Shown here: in pieces, positions 3,979-6,204 of the stretch
How the letters are laid out: each line of letters opens with the position of its first letter
How positions within the stretch are numbered: the stretch's first letter is position 1
From: Anaerolineae bacterium
Lineage (GTDB): Bacteria > Chloroflexota > Anaerolineae > Promineifilales > Promineifilaceae
Direction: 5' to 3'
Assembly: GCA_028284105.1 (NCBI GenBank)
Contig: JANQSK010000271.1
Coordinates: 1 to 6,204 of the forward strand
Length of the DNA: 6,204 bases
Position numbers and translations under genes: made by a program
Notes under the pieces: generated by a model
Told to the model about the DNA's origin: nothing
What the model saw: the letters and a program-made list of their open reading frames with translations, nothing else
Databases searched by the model: none

Positions 3979-6204
3979 GCTCTGTTTAGTTTGGATGGCT
4001 TCATCCATGAGGTCACGTAAGCTTTGGGCCAGCTCTTTGGAATACGGCCGTACCATCATCCCTTTTGGATTGACATTGAGATAGCGCACAAAACGGCCGT
4101 TTTCGGGAATTAAAGTCTCCCACCCATAGGACGGATCTTCCATTCCTTTAAAATCCTTGATGGGCCTAAAAATAGCAACATGACCATCGTAAGGCTGGGG
4201 GTGGTACGCTTCATGCGCATCATCATTAATTTTGTCAATTTGTAAATGAATTAAATCGTCATCAGAAGACGCTTTACTTCCACGATGTTTTAAAAGAGAG
4301 AGTCGCGTAGTAAGACGCTGATATTCAACAGACGCTTTCTCTTTAAAGAAGATCAACTTATCTTTTAAGGGTAGTTTGAGAAGATTATCAGCATGGAACC
4401 AAAGGTTTTGTAATTTGTGGATCCGTTTGTAAGTGCCGTCATAGGTGGCTGGATTTGAATGGATGTTAAACGTTTCAAACATCGCCACGAGGGCCGTTTC
4501 TTCCCCAGCTGCTTTAAGCTGTTGCGCCATTTCATAGGAGAGTGCACCACCTAAGCAATATCCTCCAAAGTAATAGGGTCCACTCGGCTGAATTGATCGA
4601 ATCTCTTTGAGATAAACAGCAGCCATTTCTTTAAAGTCAGTCAGATAATTACCACTGCCGTCCAAGCCACGCGCTTGAAGCCCATAAACGGGTTGATCGG
4701 GACCCAAATCAGCGGCTAAATCCCGATAGAGCAGAATGTTGCCACCAGCGCCATGAATTAAAAAGAGTGGTGGTCTTTTCCCTTCTGTTTGTATGGGCAC
4801 TAAAGATTGCCATTCTGTGAGGGGCGCATCTTCTCGAATGAGAGTGGCGAGTTGAGCTACCGTTGGGTTATGGATGAGTGTTGAAAGTGGCAAGTTTTTG
4901 CCTAGCTCTGATTTGATTTTTGCAAATAGATGGGCGGCTAATAACGAATGTCCACCGAGCTCGAAGAAGTTGTCATTGATCCCAATCGGTGAAACCTTCA
5001 AAAGCGATTGCCACATCTGAATGAGAGTTGACTCTATTTCATCGTTGGCTGGCGCAAAAGTTGTTTCTTTTGGAACGGCCGTAACCACTGAAACCGTATC
5101 TTGATCCACAAGTTGGTCGATTGGAGTATCTGGATTGAGAAGAATATTTTGAGTTAGAAGTAAAAAGGCGTTGGCAAACTCCTGAATGAATTTTTTATCG
5201 TGACGACCGGCATTATATTCAAGGGTTGCGTTAAGCGCTGCTGCTTCACTTTTAAATTGGAAACGAATATCAAAGGTGTTCATTTCACCATCATCAGAAA
5301 GCAAACTGCTTTGAACGCTATTCCAACTTAATTGATCTTGTGCCTCGGTTTCATACAAATAGAAGAATTGGAAGAGATTGCTTTGGGCTGTACCCCCTTT
5401 CAATTTTAAGAGACTTAATATTTGTTCAAAGGGTAAACTTTGATGAGATATGGTGGCAAAAGCTGCTTTTTGAATATCAGAAAGCATTTCAGAAAATTGC
5501 TTGTTATCATCAAAGGTAGATCGTAAAGGAATAATATTTGCGAAATGCCCTATTAGTTCCGAAAAGCGAACTTTTTCCTGACTAGCCGATGTAAAAACAA
5601 GCACATCTTTCTGAGGAGCATATTGGCTCAATAGGGTTTTGATAATGGCTAATATCAGAATGAACATCGTCGTGCTATTTTGTTTTGCGTAGGCTTGTAA
5701 TTGTTCGGTCAGTTCAGCATCAATCTGAAATGAAAAGGTTTCTGTTTGCGTTGTTCCAATAACTTTTGCTTGCGGAAGCTGCATCAAATGATAGGGATGA
5801 TTGAAGACGCTTTGCCAAAATTGGTGAAGTTCTGTTGCTTGGTCAGAGTTCAATGTTTTTTGCTGCCAGTTTGCAAAGTCAACATACTGTGTAGAAATCT
5901 CAGGTAATTCTTTACCCATGCCGCTATAAAAACTGTTGAGCTCTTTGATCAATGTGCCAAGTGAACTTTTATCAAAAATGATTTGGTGAAAATTGATTAG
6001 GAAGTAAGCTTCTGATTCGTTTAGAACGATCAAACTCGCACAATAGGGGAGATGGGTTTCAATTTGAAACGGCCGTTTGTGAATGACCTCATCAAGTAAT
6101 CGTTGAGCTTCAGACTCTGAATCTGGGTGGTTAGTGAGGTCAATCGTCTGTAAAGGCCCAGCGATCGAAGATTGGATTACGCCTTGGGGACCCCTATCAC
6201 CTTC
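3976..6204 (-). CDS. Nonribosomal peptide synthetase-like protein, C-terminal C-T-TE part
   Basis: The frame is open to the right edge; 742 residues are visible, numbered here from that edge. Residues 1-365 are most of a condensation domain, with landmarks QYVDFANWQQ (106-115), ELIGHFANIIPLR (216-228) and SHQSLPFEQ (253-261). Its active-site motif reads HQIIFDK (73-79) instead of HHxxxDG, so the catalytic second His is Gln. Residues 390-457 are a carrier domain with DNFFELGGHSLLA; Ser420 would carry phosphopantetheine. Residues 465-737 are a type I thioesterase with LFLIHGAGG (481-489) and GYCLGG (548-553), where Cys550 replaces the usual Ser. At the usual Asp position there is MFET (Glu577), and the C-terminal segment that normally holds the catalytic His reads NVNPKGMMVRP. 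There is no adenylation domain between C and T, so the carrier must be loaded in trans or by transfer. A TTG at 6033 is an internal codon, not the start, because condensation-domain sequence continues upstream. This is the first visible gene of the leftward operon. Confidence 0.9.
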   Translation of the reverse strand, partial: EGDRGPQGVIQSSIAGPLQTIDLTNHPDSESEAQRLLDEVIHKRPFQIETHLPYCASLIVLNESEAYFLINFHQIIFDKSSLGTLIKELNSFYSGMGKELPEISTQYVDFANWQQKTLNSDQATELHQFWQSVFNHPYHLMQLPQAKVIGTTQTETFSFQIDAELTEQLQAYAKQNSTTMFILILAIIKTLLSQYAPQKDVLVFTSASQEKVRFSELIGHFANIIPLRSTFDDNKQFSEMLSDIQKAAFATISHQSLPFEQILSLLKLKGGTAQSNLFQFFYLYETEAQDQLSWNSVQSSLLSDDGEMNTFDIRFQFKSEAAALNATLEYNAGRHDKKFIQEFANAFLLLTQNILLNPDTPIDQLVDQDTVSVVTAVPKETTFAPANDEIESTLIQMWQSLLKVSPIGINDNFFELGGHSLLAAHLFAKIKSELGKNLPLSTLIHNPTVAQLATLIREDAPLTEWQSLVPIQTEGKRPPLFLIHGAGGNILLYRDLAADLGPDQPVYGLQARGLDGSGNYLTDFKEMAAVYLKEIRSIQPSGPYYFGGYCLGGALSYEMAQQLKAAGEETALVAMFETFNIHSNPATYDGTYKRIHKLQNLWFHADNLLKLPLKDKLIFFKEKASVEYQRLTTRLSLLKHRGSKASSDDDLIHLQIDKINDDAHEAYHPQPYDGHVAIFRPIKDFKGMEDPSYGWETLIPENGRFVRYLNVNPKGMMVRPYSKELAQSLRDLMDEAIQTKQS

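Larger units (their letters stand above)
804..6076. repeat. Dispersed 8-bp palindrome ACGGCCGT (six perfect copies)
   Basis: Perfect copies lie at 804-811, 2955-2962, 4044-4051, 4093-4100, 5075-5082 and 6069-6076. Copies with one outer mismatch lie at 1612-1619 (ACGGCCGA) and 2042-2049 (ACGGCCGC). Five of the six perfect copies are preceded by A and four are followed by T. All lie inside genes. They encode Thr-Ala-Val at 804, 2955 and 5075, Gly-Arg at 4093, and Arg-Pro at 4044 and 6069, so all three codon phases are used. With equal base frequencies about 0.1 copy would be expected in 6.2 kb. Confidence 0.85.

Noticed and set aside
3768..3989. 73-codon plus-strand frame antisense to the flippase start
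   Set aside because: It is a shadow of the flippase coding sequence, with no domain or independent signals.
6031..6033. TTG as the start of the synthetase gene
   Set aside because: The frame stays open to the window edge, and the upstream codons continue a normal condensation-domain sequence, so this Leu codon is internal.
6160..6170. Cyanobacterial HIP1-like GCGATCG
   Set aside because: Only one incomplete match (GCGATCGA) is present, so there is no evidence for HIP1 itself. The iterated element here is ACGGCCGT.

Overview
The window is bacterial DNA, compactly coded and slightly AT-rich (low to mid 40s % GC by eye). It holds five genes: two cut by the window edges and three complete. I cannot fix the lineage. 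The left-hand enzyme resembles mannonate dehydratase-like proteins I associate with environmental groups such as Chloroflexota, but that is a weak hint. A stronger genome signature is the 8-bp palindrome ACGGCCGT, with six perfect copies in 6.2 kb, all inside genes and in all three codon frames. That is the behaviour of a highly iterated palindrome.

Layout. Positions 1-387 (minus) carry the N-terminal 129 codons of a mannonate dehydratase (UxuA)-like TIM-barrel enzyme, divergent from the next gene. Positions 388-617 are a non-coding divergent spacer with five copies of the hexamer ATAGCT in either orientation, including a small hairpin. Positions 618-1334 (plus) encode a six-helix membrane protein with conserved-looking acidic and histidine residues in or near its helices. 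Its 3' end overlaps the next gene tail-to-tail by 41 bp.

Positions 1294-6204 (minus) form a tightly packed operon read from right to left. First comes the end of a nonribosomal peptide synthetase-like protein, condensation - carrier - thioesterase with no adenylation domain between C and T. Next is a polysaccharide/lipid-type flippase of the MOP superfamily, whose ATG overlaps the synthetase stop codon (TAATG). Last is an ATP-grasp ligase starting 13 nt after the flippase stop.

How the genes may work together (inference): a carrier-bound acyl or peptidyl product is released or transferred by the synthetase end, an ATP-grasp enzyme makes a further amide or peptide-type bond, and the flippase moves a lipid-linked or amphipathic product across the membrane. 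This could be a secreted lipopeptide-like metabolite or an amino-acid- or acyl-decorated surface glycan. Three catalytic oddities make the synthetase interesting. The condensation motif reads HQxxxDK instead of HHxxxDG. The thioesterase nucleophile is Cys in GYCLGG. The usual thioesterase Asp and His are not evident at their expected positions.
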